Part shown: positions 42,301-54,180 of the stretch, one piece after another
Layout of the letters: the number at the start of each line of letters is the position of its first letter
Numbering within the stretch: the first letter of the stretch is position 1
NCBI RefSeq assembly: GCF_963576545.1
Contig: NC_083648.1
Location: forward strand, 26,785,373 to 26,849,372
Length of the DNA: 64,000 nt
Origin: Limanda limanda
Lineage: Eukaryota; Chordata; Actinopteri; Pleuronectiformes; Pleuronectidae
Direction of reading: 5' to 3'
Position numbers and translations under genes: made by a program
Notes under the pieces: generated by a model
What the model was told of the DNA's origin: nothing
The model's database searches: none
What the model saw: only the letters and a program-made list of their open reading frames with translations

Positions 42301-44004
42301 AAAGTAAACAGACCCTTGGCGTTTACGCTGGCCAGCAGAATATGCAGACACACATTTGGACTGTCATTGCTTTTCAGCTTGTCGCATCATCACAGAGCTG
42401 CCTATCTACACCTTACAGGCTTTAGAAACACACAGAAACATGCACTTTGTAGGAAGAGTCTATTGGAATGCCTGTTGTGTTCACACACACACACCTACAC
42501 ACACTCACACACACTCATAAGCAGTGATTTTAAGATGTTTTATTGAACCTGGGTTGAAAAGAAACACACGCACACAAAAATAAACACAAGCGATAGATTT
42601 GTTGTAACCGTGGTTGTTGTAAATATGAAATGGACCAAAGCAGCAGGAGGTGGTGTGAAAATATTCAGAATTAAAAACTACTGTATTGAACAGCAGCTGG
42701 AATGACTGTTCAGCCAGAGAGCTGAGAAGGATTTTTTTTTGTATCCTGCAGTAACTCCCAGTTACCCTGTGTAATGAAAGACCATCCGTTGGAAAGTAAA
42801 ACCATTTTTGTTGAATATATGCCAATGTATTTATGTGTGGGAGCGATGCTCAAATACCACCAGTCATCCCATTCAAGCCAATCAATTTTTCAAAAACGAA
42901 ATAGAGTGAAGATGAATCCAGAGAAATTTTGTATTCCGTGCCTTTAAATCTTGAAAGAAAGATTGAAGACTCTGATTGTACACTGCTGGTTTATGAAACT
43001 TATTGTCATCTGTCAAACTTGTTCACTGAAATGTGATGCTGGTGATGAAGAGGGGGGAGGTTGCCTGTCAGTCACATGCTAGATTTTAACTGTCAGTGTG
43101 CGTGCGTGCTTGTGCCTGTGTGTGGTTTTCATGGCAAGTTTTTTTCCCTACACACAGACAACCTTGTTTTTCTTTAGTTGCATAATGCATAGGCTGGCCC
43201 ATATGGCCTTATCCCTCAAAAGTATCTTTGAAATTGTGAAAACTGACCAAAGTGTCCTCAGTCCAAATCAGTTCTGTGGAAATGTATTTACTTACTGTGT
43301 AATTTATTACATGAGAGGCATTATTCTTGTCTTCAGGAAATGTGATCCCCTCAGTGTTTTTCTTATTTTTACCCAACCATTGTGGTTTAGCCTCTGTAGT
43401 TTGAGTGTCCATCAACAGCATCACTGCAGGCACTAATTTCAGTGTTTGTTGACAATTCATCAGAGCCATAAAACCGAATCCTCTAATCTGGTTTTGAAGA
43501 GACAGTTGTGTTTACACTGGAGACATTTTTTTTAAGATTTTAAGATTAAGACTTCTTAAAGGAAAAATTTAGATGGTTTTAGCTGGTATTGTCAACAACT
43601 GTTGTGACCATTTAGAACATTCAGAATGAAATGATTTCAGTGCAAGTACATCCATTAGTACTGCATTGAGTTCAGCTTTGTCCCACAAATGAATTCAACT
43701 GACCAACTGCAAGCTGTCCTGATGGTGTTTGCCTTTGAAAAGACGGACTGCTAAAGAGTCCAAAAAGGATATTGCTATTGTATCAAGTAAAAGTTGTTCA
43801 ACAACAGAGGATTACATTGAAAATAATTAGCAGTTATATGTTATTGTTCCATTATTAATCAAGCTAAGTTCATTGGCTCCTTATCTTAAAGAATTGTATT
43901 TGTTATAAGACGTTTTGTGAGCAGCAGCAGAGGATCTATAGAAGTCTTCCTAGTGCTATATCTGCGGATATCTCAGCAGCCACAGCAGAATAATTAATCA
44001 TTCA
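42301..44004. other. Intergenic sequence, unassigned
   Basis: AC-rich tract at 42482-42512. No exon or transposon protein is recognised. Confidence 0.45.
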
Positions 44005-44180
44005 ATCAAATTTTGTTTGTATAGCCCATATTCACAAATCACAATTCGTCTCATAGGGCTTTAACAAAGTGTGACATCCTCTGCCCTTAACCCTCAACAA
44101 GAGTAAGGAAAAACTACTAAAAATGACAGAATAAACCCTGTCAACAGCTGAACTCATCTGCATCGCTCTGTCGTGGGACC
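44005..44180 (-). repeat. Dispersed repeat (catattcacaaatcacaatt family), copy
   Basis: Contains tatagcccatattcacaaat and ttaaccctcaacaagagtaa. It is truncated near the miniature element that begins at 44194. Confidence 0.7.
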
Positions 44181-44193
44181 AGGCCTTAGAGAT

Positions 44194-44488
44194 CCAGTGT
44201 GTAAGATTTAAGTGAAAGGGATATATTGACATATTTTATGTAAAATAATTCTAGTGATGTTTTCATGAGTGTGAATACTTAATATTTACATCGGGAGGGG
44301 TCCTCTATGGAGGTCCCCATGATACTTGTAGTTGCCCAGACTGGAAAAACTAAACACCATTTGAGTTGTTATGAAAACTGAAGCTTACCATAGGTTATTT
44401 TTCATGTTTGGAAAGGGAGGATGTGGTGAGGGGTATTCAGTTGCCACTAGCAACTTCACCACTTTATGTCACTAAATTCTACACGCTG
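44194..44488. mobile_element. Miniature element with ccagtgtgtaagattt terminus, copy 1
   Basis: Left ccagtgtgtaagattt and right aaattctacacgctg are inverted. The body shares ctagtgatgttttcatgagt and aaactaaacaccatttgagt with a second copy at about 46708-47003. Non-coding. Confidence 0.7.
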
Positions 44489-44879
44489 CAACTTTAAAGG
44501 TTCCACTATTGAGTAGGCTGATAGTCTGAAGTGACTCTTTTGGCAGCACAGGAAGTAGCACAAGAAACTTTGTGTCACGATAACCTTAAAAATGTATGCT
44601 AATCTTTAACAAAACATAATGCTTCATAACCAGTTCTTTATTTTTATACATGAAATCTCCATCGATGAAAAGTAGTGTAAAATTCATCTGCAGCTTTTTT
44701 TCAGATAAAAAGCTTGACTTTATACTAAAAACACTGTCGGTCATTTGATGCTCGTCCTTGTAAGAATATTTTCAGAGAGCCGTTAGATCTCTGCAGGTCT
44801 GGTACTGACACACACAGACATACTGTCGCCATTCATTGACATGCATACATTCCTTTCCTGGAGATAAATTACAACTTGC
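44489..44879. other. Intergenic sequence, unassigned
   Basis: Nothing recognised. Confidence 0.4.
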
Positions 44880-45055
44880 CTTGCTCCTAGCCTAACCTAA
44901 CCTTTTCTTAACCTCTCCCTAACCTTACTATAAACTTAACCTGAACCTAAACTTACTCTAACCTGAACCTAAACCGGAAGTTAACCTAACCCTAACCGTA
45001 CCTTAATCTTAACCCTACCTTACTATAACCGTAATCTAAACCTATCCCCTGACTA
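44880..45055. repeat. Degenerate telomere-like minisatellite
   Basis: Imperfect repeats of cctaacc, cctgaacc and taaccctaacc-type hexamers to octamers fill the tract (for example gcctaacctaacc and ttaacctaaccctaacc). All are C-rich on the plus strand. They resemble the vertebrate CCCTAA telomere unit but with heavy variation. Confidence 0.75.
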
Positions 45056-46707
45056 TACATAACTTCCCCATGTTATTGGGGCTTGCCTTTTGTCCCCACA
45101 TTGTGACTGTGAACAGATCAAGGGTCTCACTAGTTTCTGTATTTAACTAAAGCTTTGAAATTAGGCTGTTGTGCTCACTGCTTCTGTCTTCAAAACATGT
45201 TATCACACACACTTGTTCGACCTTGAGATAACTTGAGTTTTCTCCTTTTAAATGCACAACTTCTGTTTTCTCCTTCCTGTGGGTTTAATGTGAACACGTC
45301 TTCATTTAAAAGAAATGTAATTAGAAACCCAACCCTGTGTAATTAACGACATTCCAAAGTGACACTAAGATGAAACCTCTTAGCGAGTGTGTAAGGCTGT
45401 TCATTCACAAGCTGGACATATGCTTCTTGACTGCTTTAGCTTAGCTAATAAAAGCTATACATTTGCATCCAAATCCAGGAAAAAACAAATAGGGTGATCC
45501 CTCTGTATGACAACCAAGTCTAACAGCATTAGATGTTTTACTTATTATGAATCTGTTAATATAGTTTTAACAGCAGCATTTGGTGGTTTGGACCTTGTTT
45601 GACTGGAGTTGTTTTTTTGTTCTCTTTCTACATTCCACATTATACCTCACACTCCATCACTCACACAACAAGTCCAATCGTCTGTAAAGATGTTTTGAAA
45701 CTGTGACAGACAGGTAAAACAACCTCCCCTTTGCCAGCCGTCAGTCAAGTAAAATCCATAAGTTGAGGGTTGGGCTGGGTATCTAGCCCCAATATGTTTA
45801 TTGGCACTAATAGTAATGGGAATGCCTCACAGAGTATATTATGAGCTTAAAGTGAATGTCTGGTTAAATATATGATTTAATTTTAGATGTTTTTAGACAG
45901 AGTTATGAAACAGCTGCTTGATAACATTTAATACTTCAAAAGTTTGATTTCTTTTATCAAATGAAAAGTGAGGTGTAGAAGTTTTGTGTTAATAATGTGC
46001 CAAATAAGCAGCCAAAACTCCAACAGATTCCAACAGTCTGTAGTCCAGACTGTTGGAATCTACTTGATCAAAAAGAATTTCTTTCAGAATCTTTTGAAGA
46101 TTTTATGATGATAAATATGACTCTCTGTTGTCAACAGGCCTATTTTCCAAGATTTCTCAGCGCACCACTTGTATGTGACCAAGATCTCATTAGTTGATTC
46201 ACAACAAAGCTGCACATTTGGCCTCATGCGAGAACTTCTCTGTACTCACAAAATCCCTTAACTGGACTCGCATGTTGTAAATGGTTTGCTGAAAGCTGAT
46301 TGACGATACCTGTTCATATTCATGAACCTACCTCATCATGGCCCTTAAACTATTAAACATCATACAGGAATTCATTAAAGTCAGCTAATCTTTTCTTCTT
46401 TACTTGTAAAGATACAAATTCTATTTTGTTGATTCAACTCAACATTTCTGGCTTATTTTCAGATCACCTTACCACGAATAACTTCACTCAGCTTAAAAAA
46501 ATAAGAGATATCCCAGCATCCTTTTTTTTTGTTCTGTCCCCCTCATCCAAACATTTCAGAGTTCTTAGTTCTGACCCAGTGTAACATATAGTATGTCAGT
46601 TTCACTGACCAAGTTAACATTTCACTTATTATTTTCTGTTTGTTGAACTTGTTTTGTCCAGTTAAATCAGTAAACTCAAATTTCAAAGAAATTGATCTAT
46701 TGGAAAA
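45056..46707. other. Intergenic sequence, unassigned, with one long hairpin
   Basis: Nothing recognised except the hairpin at 46025-46061. Confidence 0.45.
46025..46061. repeat. Perfect 16-bp hairpin with 5-base loop
   Basis: The arms agattccaacagtctg and cagactgttggaatct are exact complements around tagtc. There is no T-run beside it to suggest a terminator. Confidence 0.92.
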
Positions 46708-47003
46708 CATTGAATATAAAATAATCCTAGTGATGTTTCGCTAGTGTGTTTCATCTAATTTGTATGAATTGCTGTTTACTTCACCATTACTTTACAATGG
46801 GCCCTTTATATTTAAAGGACCCATCTCTGTAGAGCGGCCGCCATTGTTCTTTTTACAGTTGCCCACCTGGGCAAACTAAACACCTTTTGAGTTTTTATGA
46901 TAACTGAAGGCTACCACAGGTTCTCTTTCATGTTTGGAAGGGGAGGGTAAGGTGAGGGGTATGCAACATGCAACTTCAAAATGTCACAAAATTCTGCACA
47001 CTG
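46708..47003. mobile_element. Miniature element, copy 2 (left end degraded)
   Basis: Shares ataatcctagtgatgttt and aaactaaacaccttttgagt and an attctgcacactg right end with 44194-44488. Confidence 0.6.
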
Positions 47004-48956
47004 CCCCTGTAAACCAGCTTATTATGAATCAACTTTTGCAAAAGAGATGACTGATTTAACTGTTTCAGTGTAGTAAAACATTTAGAACAAAGTCATACAG
47101 TATTAACACTGACATCAACATGTTATCATTACTTTTTTTTTAATTAGTGTTTTTCCATGGTTGGTGCTTGACTTGAAAGACAGGTCTGGACCACTTAACT
47201 CTTAATACAGAAATGGATTAATGTCACAAATTTTGTTAAATCACTTCTTTGCATCACGTTAGAGCAAAAGTGTTTGTATGAGACGTTACTGCGAGAGGCC
47301 TAATGTCTTGAATTCCTCAGACTTGATTGATGCACCAGAAAGACTTTTGTCCAAGTCTGAGTACATTTTAACCAGGACAATATTGAAAGCTTTATTAAAG
47401 TAGTTTTAAAGGTTCTGATCAAAGATCAAGTGGTCATCATGTTGAAAACAATCCAAGTTATGTTGAAGTATTTAGTTCTTCTAGGAAGACAGGCATCGCC
47501 AGGGTTTCTGGCCCCAGATCAATCTGATCTGCGTAAACAGGAACACAGGGTTGCTCAGAGACGTCCCTAGTGCTATGTTGTTGCAAAACTCTTTCAGGAT
47601 TTGTTTTTCACCTCAAGTGAAGGGTTTTGAATTTAAGAAGTCTGATCTTTAAAGATATTTGGTGTTCGTTGAGCCCTGCCCTGTGAGTCCCGGCCACCAG
47701 CTCTATATGCACAAAAACACAATGGTCATCCTGCAGTCGTCACTGGACCGCCTGGCTTGGAGCATGGAGCCTTTTAGAGGACGAGGATCCAGTGACAGGG
47801 TTTATTTTAGAAACAAAGCCATGCTGTTCATACGATCATATTGTCTTTGTATATTTTAAGTGTGCCTCTTTTTATTCTTTTTTTTTTTTGGATTAACTTG
47901 ATAAGGTGAAGATGCCTGAGGATCTGAGGCTCTTCATGCTCACTGGCCCAAAGCTTCTCAGCATGGAACAAACCATCCTCAACCTCGATCAGAATCCTCT
48001 GATATCCACACCGTGTGACCCAGAGCTGTTCATTATACAATACATTATATACTGATATAATATATTGATTAGAAGCACTGTATAATGAGTGACTGTGCCG
48101 TGGCTGTTATCTCGTATTTACAGTAGCAATGTGATGCTACAGAGGTGCCTGGTTCACCAACCCCTGTTACAGTTTTTTCAGTAAAATCTGCTCAAACATG
48201 TATGTCACTCTTGGCTCTCGTTTTATCTCTTATCATTGTTACTATTTATTACGATGATGCGTGATACTGATTTTAATGTATGTGTTTACCACAGACATGA
48301 ACTTCACCACTCAGGTGACATATTCTCTCAAAAAGTTACACATAGAACACAGTGACACCTTCAGTCTCATTTTGGGACTGGATATATGTAAGCAGAGGTG
48401 GAACTCGTAACTAAAAGTACTGTATTTAAAAACAGTTATGGGATACAACCAATCTACCTGAGTGTTGTGTTGTACTCTTTACAGGTGTAGTTACTGATTA
48501 TTTTTCAGACCAAGGTGACAGATTAAAATTTTACCATAAACTTGTGTCCACTTGGGGTCACTGGTGACATTTCAGGGGAGTTAACCTTCAATATATTTGT
48601 TCTGATGATTTTGATTTAAATAACTATAAAATGGTCTATATTTGAAGAAGCAGCCGTCATTAATAAGGTATGATTTTGTAAATGTTTAGTCTTTTATTTA
48701 TACATTTGTAAAAGTAATTTACTCTGAGAAATGTTTATATGAATTGTTCCACTTTAAAGTTGTAATCATTCAATTTTAAAACCAGATTGAATTGATGTTT
48801 CCTGTGCTCCTTTTTGATGAAGATTCATTTCTAAAGGTCCATATATAACGAAAATCTTAAGGTTTGTAATCAGAAACCGATTAGGATTATAATGCAAACT
48901 AACTGGAATGAAATGCAGATCCACCCTATGCTAAGGTTTTTTTTTTCACTCCCCAG
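47004..48956. other. Intergenic sequence, unassigned; weak exon-like segments
   Basis: Two GC-richer blocks, about 47655-47800 and 47900-48050, stand out from the AT-rich background and keep open frames. I could not match either to a protein family, and splice signals are poor. See findings. Confidence 0.35.
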
Positions 48957-49097
48957 GCCTGCCGGCTGCCCACTTTGGGGCATCTCTCTGGTTGGGGTCT
49001 CTGTGACCTGAGGAAGAATCGTGAACGAGCGATCCTGCGCGCCGCGGGCCGGCCCAGCTGCCCGTGTTGTGTACTCAAGCCTGTTCTTGTGCAGTAA
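48957..49097 (+). other. Possible terminal exon of an unidentified gene
   Basis: A good acceptor (T-run then cactccccag at 48937-48956) is followed by 46 open codons and TAA at 49095. The frame includes GWGLCDLRKNRERAILRAAG and ends CPCCVLKPVLVQ. The block is markedly GC-richer than its surroundings. No family is recognised and no partner exon was identified upstream, so this could equally be repeat-derived. Confidence 0.25.
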
Positions 49098-49401
49098 TAC
49101 GAAGCCAACAAAACAACAAACAAAGACAATGCATTGGCACTCATGATAGGGAAAAAGTCATTAATAAATAAAGTTAGCAATTTTCTGTCCTACTGCCTAT
49201 TCATTCACTATGCCTATTGTGATGGAAATCTGAAAATACAAGAGGGTGGAACACCACCTTTTCTTCTTCTAAATTGTGTATTTAAAACAAAGTTTTTAAA
49301 GTTCTGGAGTTCCTTATGAAAAAGGTGCACTTGTGTGGTTTATCCTTTCTTATTTGCTCAAAGTGCATAAAAACGCTGGAAACGGTGAGATAAGTCTAGG
49401 G
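49098..49401. other. Intergenic sequence, unassigned
   Basis: Nothing recognised. Confidence 0.4.
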
Positions 49402-50162
49402 CAGAGGTCTTCAACAGGGGGTTCGCGACCCCTAGGGGGTCCGCGGAGGTACTGCAGGGGGGTCGCCAAATCTTTGGTTGATTAGACAATTTTTTATAAT
49501 TTTTTTTTTTTTTTTTCACGAATTTAAATGTCTTTAAATACACATTTACATGCATCCAACATAGTGTGAGGCTGATTTGACCCTCTGCCTGACAACCTCC
49601 ATCCATCCAAGATAAGATAAGTTGTGTGCTACCCATCAGGGTCCGACATCTCACTAATGTGTGGGAGTATGTGTGCCATCCACAGATAGCTTGAGGATTC
49701 ACTGTCTCTTCTACATGTATGTTTAAAATAAAAACATGAATCTGTGAATTACTTTAATAGCTCAGTGTTGTATGCAAGATGTACAGTGGGTACGGAAAGT
49801 ATTTAGTAGACCCCTTTAAATATTTCACTCCTTGTTTCATTGCAGCAATTTGCAAAAATCTAAAAAGTTCATTTTATTTCTCATTAATGTACACTCAGCA
49901 CCCCATCTTGACAGAAAAAAACAGAAATGTAGAATTTTTTGCAAATGTATTAAAAAAGAAAAACTGAAATATCACATGGTCCTAAGTATTCAGACACTTT
50001 GCTGTGGCACTCATATTTAACTCACATGCTGTCCATTTCTTCTGATCCTCCTTGAGATGGTTCCTCTCCTTCATTGGAGTCCAGCTGTGTTTAATTAAAC
50101 TGATTGGACTTGATTAGGAAAGGCACACACCTGTCTATATAAGACCTTCCAGCTCACAGTGC

Positions 50163-51221
50163 ATGTCAGAGCAAATGAGAATCATGAGGTCGAAGGAACT
50201 GCCCAAGGAGCTCAGAGACAGAATTGTGGCAAGGCACAGATCTGGCCAAGGTTACAAAATAATTTCTGTAGCACTCAAGGTTCCTAAGAGCACAGTGGCC
50301 TCCATAATCCTTAAATGGAAGAAGTTTGGGACGACCAGAACTCTTCCTAGACCTGGCCGTCCAGCCAAACTGAGCAATCGTGGGAGAAGAGCCTTGGTGA
50401 GAGGTAAAGAAGAACCCAAAGATCACTTTGGCTGAGCTCCAGAGATGCAGTAGGGAGATGGGAGAAAGTTCCACAAAGTAAACTATCACTGCAGCCCTCC
50501 ACCAGTCGGGGCTTTTGGCGTTAATTCTAAGCCGTATGTGTGGAGAAAACCAGGCACTGCTCATCACCTGCCCAATACAATCCCAACAGTGAAACATGGT
50601 GGTGGCAGCATTACATTACATGTCATTTAGCTGACGCTTTTGTCCAAAGCGACTTACATTTTTAGTACACTCACGATTATGAGGGGCCAGTTAGGGGTTC
50701 AGTATCTTTCCAAGGACACTTCGGCATGCAGATGGGGAAGAGTGGGATTTGAACTGGCAACCTTCTGAGTGGCATCATGCTATGGGGTGTTTTTCAGCTG
50801 CAGGGACGACTGGTTGCAATTGAAGGAAAGATGAATGCGGCCAAGTACAGAGATATCCTGGAAAAAAACCTCTTCCAGAGTGCTCTGGACCTCAGACTGG
50901 GCCGAAGGTTCACCTTCCAACAAGGCAATGACCCTAAGCACACAGCTAAAATAAATAACAAAGGAGTGGCTTCAGAACAACTCTGTGACCATTCTTGACT
51001 GGCCCAGCCAGAGCCCTGACCTAAACCCAATTGAGCATCTCTGGAGAGACCTGAAGATGGCTGTCCACCAACGTTCACCATCCAACCTGACGGAACTGGA
51101 GAGGATCTGCAAGGAAGAATGGCAGAGGATCCCCAAATCCAGGTGTGAAAAACTTGTTGCATCATTCCCAAGAAGACTCATGGCTGTACTAGCTCAAAAG
51201 GGTGCTTCTACTCAATACTGA
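50163..51221 (+). pseudogene. Tc1-like transposase, broken by a repeat insertion and frameshifts
   Basis: N-terminal helix-turn-helix region: LPKELRDRIVARHRSGQGYK and VPKSTVASIILKWKKFG, then the GRPAKLS linker. The frame is lost near 50435, and the segment expected to hold the first DDE aspartate is not seen. GGGSI-type sequence is cut by the insert. Later frames give MLWGVFQLQGRLVAIEGKMN, QQGNDPKHTAK (second Asp) and [17 protein letters not shown] (Glu). It ends TGA at 51219. Confidence 0.9.
50605..50770. mobile_element. Short interspersed fish repeat nested in the Tc1 transposase
   Basis: Contains cattacatgtcatttagctg, gtccaaagcgacttacattt, acttcggcatgcagatgggg and gggatttgaactggcaacct. 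It is the same family and orientation as the copy at 931-1150. The transposase sequence ggcagcatcatgctatgggg is split around it with a short ggca(t/g)ca duplication. Confidence 0.82.
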
Positions 51222-51715
51222 GCAAAGGGTCTGAATACTTATGACCACGTGATATTTCAGTTTTTCTTTTTTAATAAATTTGCAAAAATTTCAACATTTC
51301 TGTTTTTTTCTGTCAAGATGGGGTGCTGAGTGTACATTGATGAGACATAAAATTAACTATATTGATTTTAGCAAATGGCTGCAATGAAACAGGGTGAAAA
51401 ATTTAAAGGGGTCTGAATACTTTCCGTACCCACTGTATGTTTATAAATGGCAGTGGCATGGCCACCCTGTACCATGCACATGTTTAAATTAAAAACATGA
51501 ATAAATGAACTTGTGTTAATATTTGAATAGCTTAGTATTGAATGCACAATAACATGGTAGCTATGTTTATATGTGGCACTAGGCCCAGTTTAATATAAAA
51601 CACAATTTTATACAATATATACAGTAGGGGGTCCCTGCTCCATCTCTCCACCTGTTTGGGGGTCCTTGGCCTGAAAAACGTTGAAGACCCCTGGTCTAGG
51701 GGGTCCGGAGGGGGG

Positions 51716-51835
51716 CTCGTGGAGCTCACAGAATCAGGCTAAAGTGGAGGTGGTATGTACGTAGGGGCTCCTGGAGCTCACTGACTCAGGCAGTGGAGGT
51801 GGTCTGTAGGGGCTGCTCCTGGAGCTCGGATCGAC
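51716..51835 (+). repeat. Tandem repeat, about 55-bp unit, two to three copies
   Basis: The segments ctcctggagctcactgactc and agtggaggtggt recur from 51716 to 51835. Confidence 0.7.
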
Positions 51836-52184
51836 AGGGGCCCAACTTGATAGGTAAACAACAGCAGCAGCAGGAGGAGATGCGCATTCATCTATCACAG
51901 GGGTCACTAACAGGCGGACCGCGGTCGGGGTCTGGACCCAGAAGCCGTCCCATACGGACCCGGACCTACAGCCAAAACAGAAGGTTATGATTTAAAACCT
52001 GACGGGGCGCTTCTATTTTTAACCGGAGCAGCTTCTTTAGTCATTATGGTAGTGGTTTTGTGGATGAGGAAACGCATTGACCAATCACATGCGAGTTAAG
52101 CCATCCCACGTGATACTACTTAGCCAATCAAGTCTGTGCATTCCAGGCTGTTAACGATACAGATAGAAAAAACACAGGAAGAGA

Positions 52185-52475
52185 AACAGAGGAGTGAGAC
52201 GGAGAAAGGGAGAGAAACGGGAGTGAGTCGGAGAAAAGGAGAGAAACAGCAGTGAGACGGAGAAAGGGAGAGAAACTGAGGAGTGAGCCAGAGAAAGGGA
52301 GAGAAACGGAGGAGTGAGTCTGAGAAAAGGAGAGAAACAGCAGTGAGACGGAGAAAGGAAGAGAAACGGAGGAGTGAGCTAGAGAAACGGAGGAGTGAGA
52401 CGGAGAAAAGGACAGAAACAGGAGTGAGACGGGAGAGAGACGGAGAAAGGGAGAGAAATGTAAGGAAAAAATCCG
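52185..52475 (+). repeat. Purine-rich minisatellite, about 29-31 bp unit
   Basis: About nine imperfect copies of a gagtgagacggagaaaggga plus gagaaac unit. The lack of stops in both directions is a by-product of composition, so the open frames at 52120-52531 are not genes. It lies inside the hAT element, between its 5' end and transposase-like sequence. Confidence 0.88.
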
Positions 52476-52499
52476 AAAAATGTAAAGTGGACAGCAAAG

Positions 52500-52884
52500 G
52501 CAGAGCATTTAATCCGAAATGGACAGACTAATTTCTGTTCATACATCCCACTGGGAGCACTAAACCTGTGTGTCTCCTATGTTCAGAAACTGGCACTTAT
52601 TAAACGTGCCAATGTGAAACGCCATTATTAGACAAAGCATAAAGGTTTTCAACAAACATACCCAGTTAAATCTGAAGTGAGATCACAAAAAATAATTGGT
52701 CTCAGAGCCCAATATGACCAGTCCACCAGGATCCTGAGCCACTCATTCACTGCCCAACAACGTGCTCATGAGTGTTCCCTCAGAGTTGCTTGGATTTTGG
52801 GTCGACACAAAAAGCCATTTACTGATGGAGGGGTTGTCAAAGAATGCATTTTATACATTATTTTGTCTAATTTTGAAATGCGGT
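52500..52884 (+). pseudogene. hAT transposase N-terminal remnant
   Basis: Frames read NPKWTD, then a CLLCSET zinc-finger-like segment, and later GLRAQYDQSTRILSHSFTAQ, QRAHECSLRVAWILGRHKKP and FTDGGVVKEC. These resemble the N-terminal part of ZBED/SCAND3-like hAT transposases. A frameshift and deletion break the finger near 52590. It is cut by the L1 insertion. Confidence 0.72.
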
Positions 52885-53590
52885 CCTATTTTTATTACGT
52901 TTTTTTTTTTTTTCATTGTTTTTATTGCAGTTTTTTGTTTCTATTCAACAAACAAACAGTGTCTACAAAACAAACAAGCACAAAACATACATGACAGCTC
53001 TTACATAAGGGATAAACATATGGCATGATACAATAGGTGATGAATCTCACAGTGCACGAATGTCATTCAAGTCCACAGCAGTCCTTTTAATAGGGTGGAG
53101 GAAAGGCCTAGACCGATATAATCCAAAAATGGGCGCCACACTCTGTAGAACTGATCTACACTGTGATGTATGATGTTGGTGAGATAAGCAGGATTATTAA
53201 TTACTGGGGTGAAAATGGATGTTATATTTGATCTTCCCTCAAGACGGCGGACAAGCCGCCATGCTTTTAGAGTGTTGATTCTTACAGGGTTTACACAGAA
53301 AGCTTTGATTTCTTTAAAAGTATTAAGAAATAATAGATCACTTAGTCAGCACTGAGATAATGCTGTCTCAATATCCATCCAGATTGAAGTTTTACCCTTA
53401 ACCCAGTCATTTACAAATCTTAAATGGGCACAAAGTTGGTAAATTTTAATATTAGGCAAGTCCAGGCCACCCCTCGAACTTGGTAGATGTAATACTGCCA
53501 TCTTAAGTTTGGGTCTACGCTTGTTTCAGATAAAAGAGCTGAGCCACCCATTTATATCCTTCAGCACCCTTTTGGAAAACAAAACAGGAA

Positions 53591-54176
53591 TCATTTGGAT
53601 AGGATACAATAAGACAAACCATTCATTTTGACCAGGGCAATGCTTCCTAGCCAGGAAACAGGAAGTGACATCCATCGCTCTAGGTCCTGCTTAATTTTAC
53701 AAAATAAGGGTACAAAGTTGGCTTTATATAATTGATCAAAGGATGGTGTGATGAAGATTCCTAAGTACACAAACCCATTGGGGGACCATTTGAAAGGAAA
53801 TGAAGGTACAGTAGTTGGTATTGTTGAAAGGGTACCAAGGGGCATAGCCTCTGATTTAGCCAGGTTGATCTTATAACCAGAAAAACAACTGAATCTGTCA
53901 ATCACATCAATAAGACCTGGCACAGATGTTTCAGGGTCGGTCAGAAGAATTAAAACATCATCCGCGTATAAGGTTATTTTGTGACACAGCTGTCCAATCT
54001 CTAAACTACGTATTATGGGTGTCACCCTTATGGCCTCAGCAAGTGGCTCTACTGCCAGAGCGAATAGGAGGGGCGATAGAGGGCAGCCCTGCATCACCCC
54101 TCTGTGAGTATTGAAGTATTCAGACCTGAGTCCATTAGTCAGGACTGCTGCCTGTGGTTTAGTATATATAATCTTG
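53591..54176 (-). pseudogene. L1 ORF2, RT palm and thumb
   Basis: The minus frame has RGVMQGCPLSPLLFALAVEP and then ITLYADDVLILLTDPETS, with the YADD motif C intact. YKINLAKSEAMPLG, FVYLGIFITPS and LERWMSLPVSWLGSIALVKM follow. It is separated from the RT N-terminal part by the solo LTR. Downstream of 53590 the frame is broken and only degraded C-terminal sequence remains. Confidence 0.92.
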
Positions 54177-54180
54177 ACCC

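Larger units (their letters stand above)
49784..51435 (+). mobile_element. Tc1-like transposon with long inverted repeats
   Basis: The ends cagtgggtacggaaagtatt and ctttccgtacccactg are inverted and bordered by TA at 49782 and 51436. Inverted homology extends inward about 140-200 bases (cagcaccccatcttgacag against ctgtcaagatggggtgctg). It contains a transposase pseudogene, itself split by a short repeat at about 50605-50770. Confidence 0.94.
49402..51693. mobile_element. hAT-type element hosting a Tc1 element; perfect 8-bp target duplication
   Basis: The ends cagaggtcttcaac and gttgaagacccctg are inverted repeats. gtctaggg flanks both sides (49394-49401 and 51694-51701). Subtracting the Tc1 insert leaves about 640 bp of non-coding hAT-type sequence with a poly-T run at 49500-49516. 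Confidence 0.93.

Noticed and set aside
52120..52531. Long open frames on both strands across 52120-52531
   Set aside because: Created by a purine-rich minisatellite whose unit lacks stops; low-complexity products.
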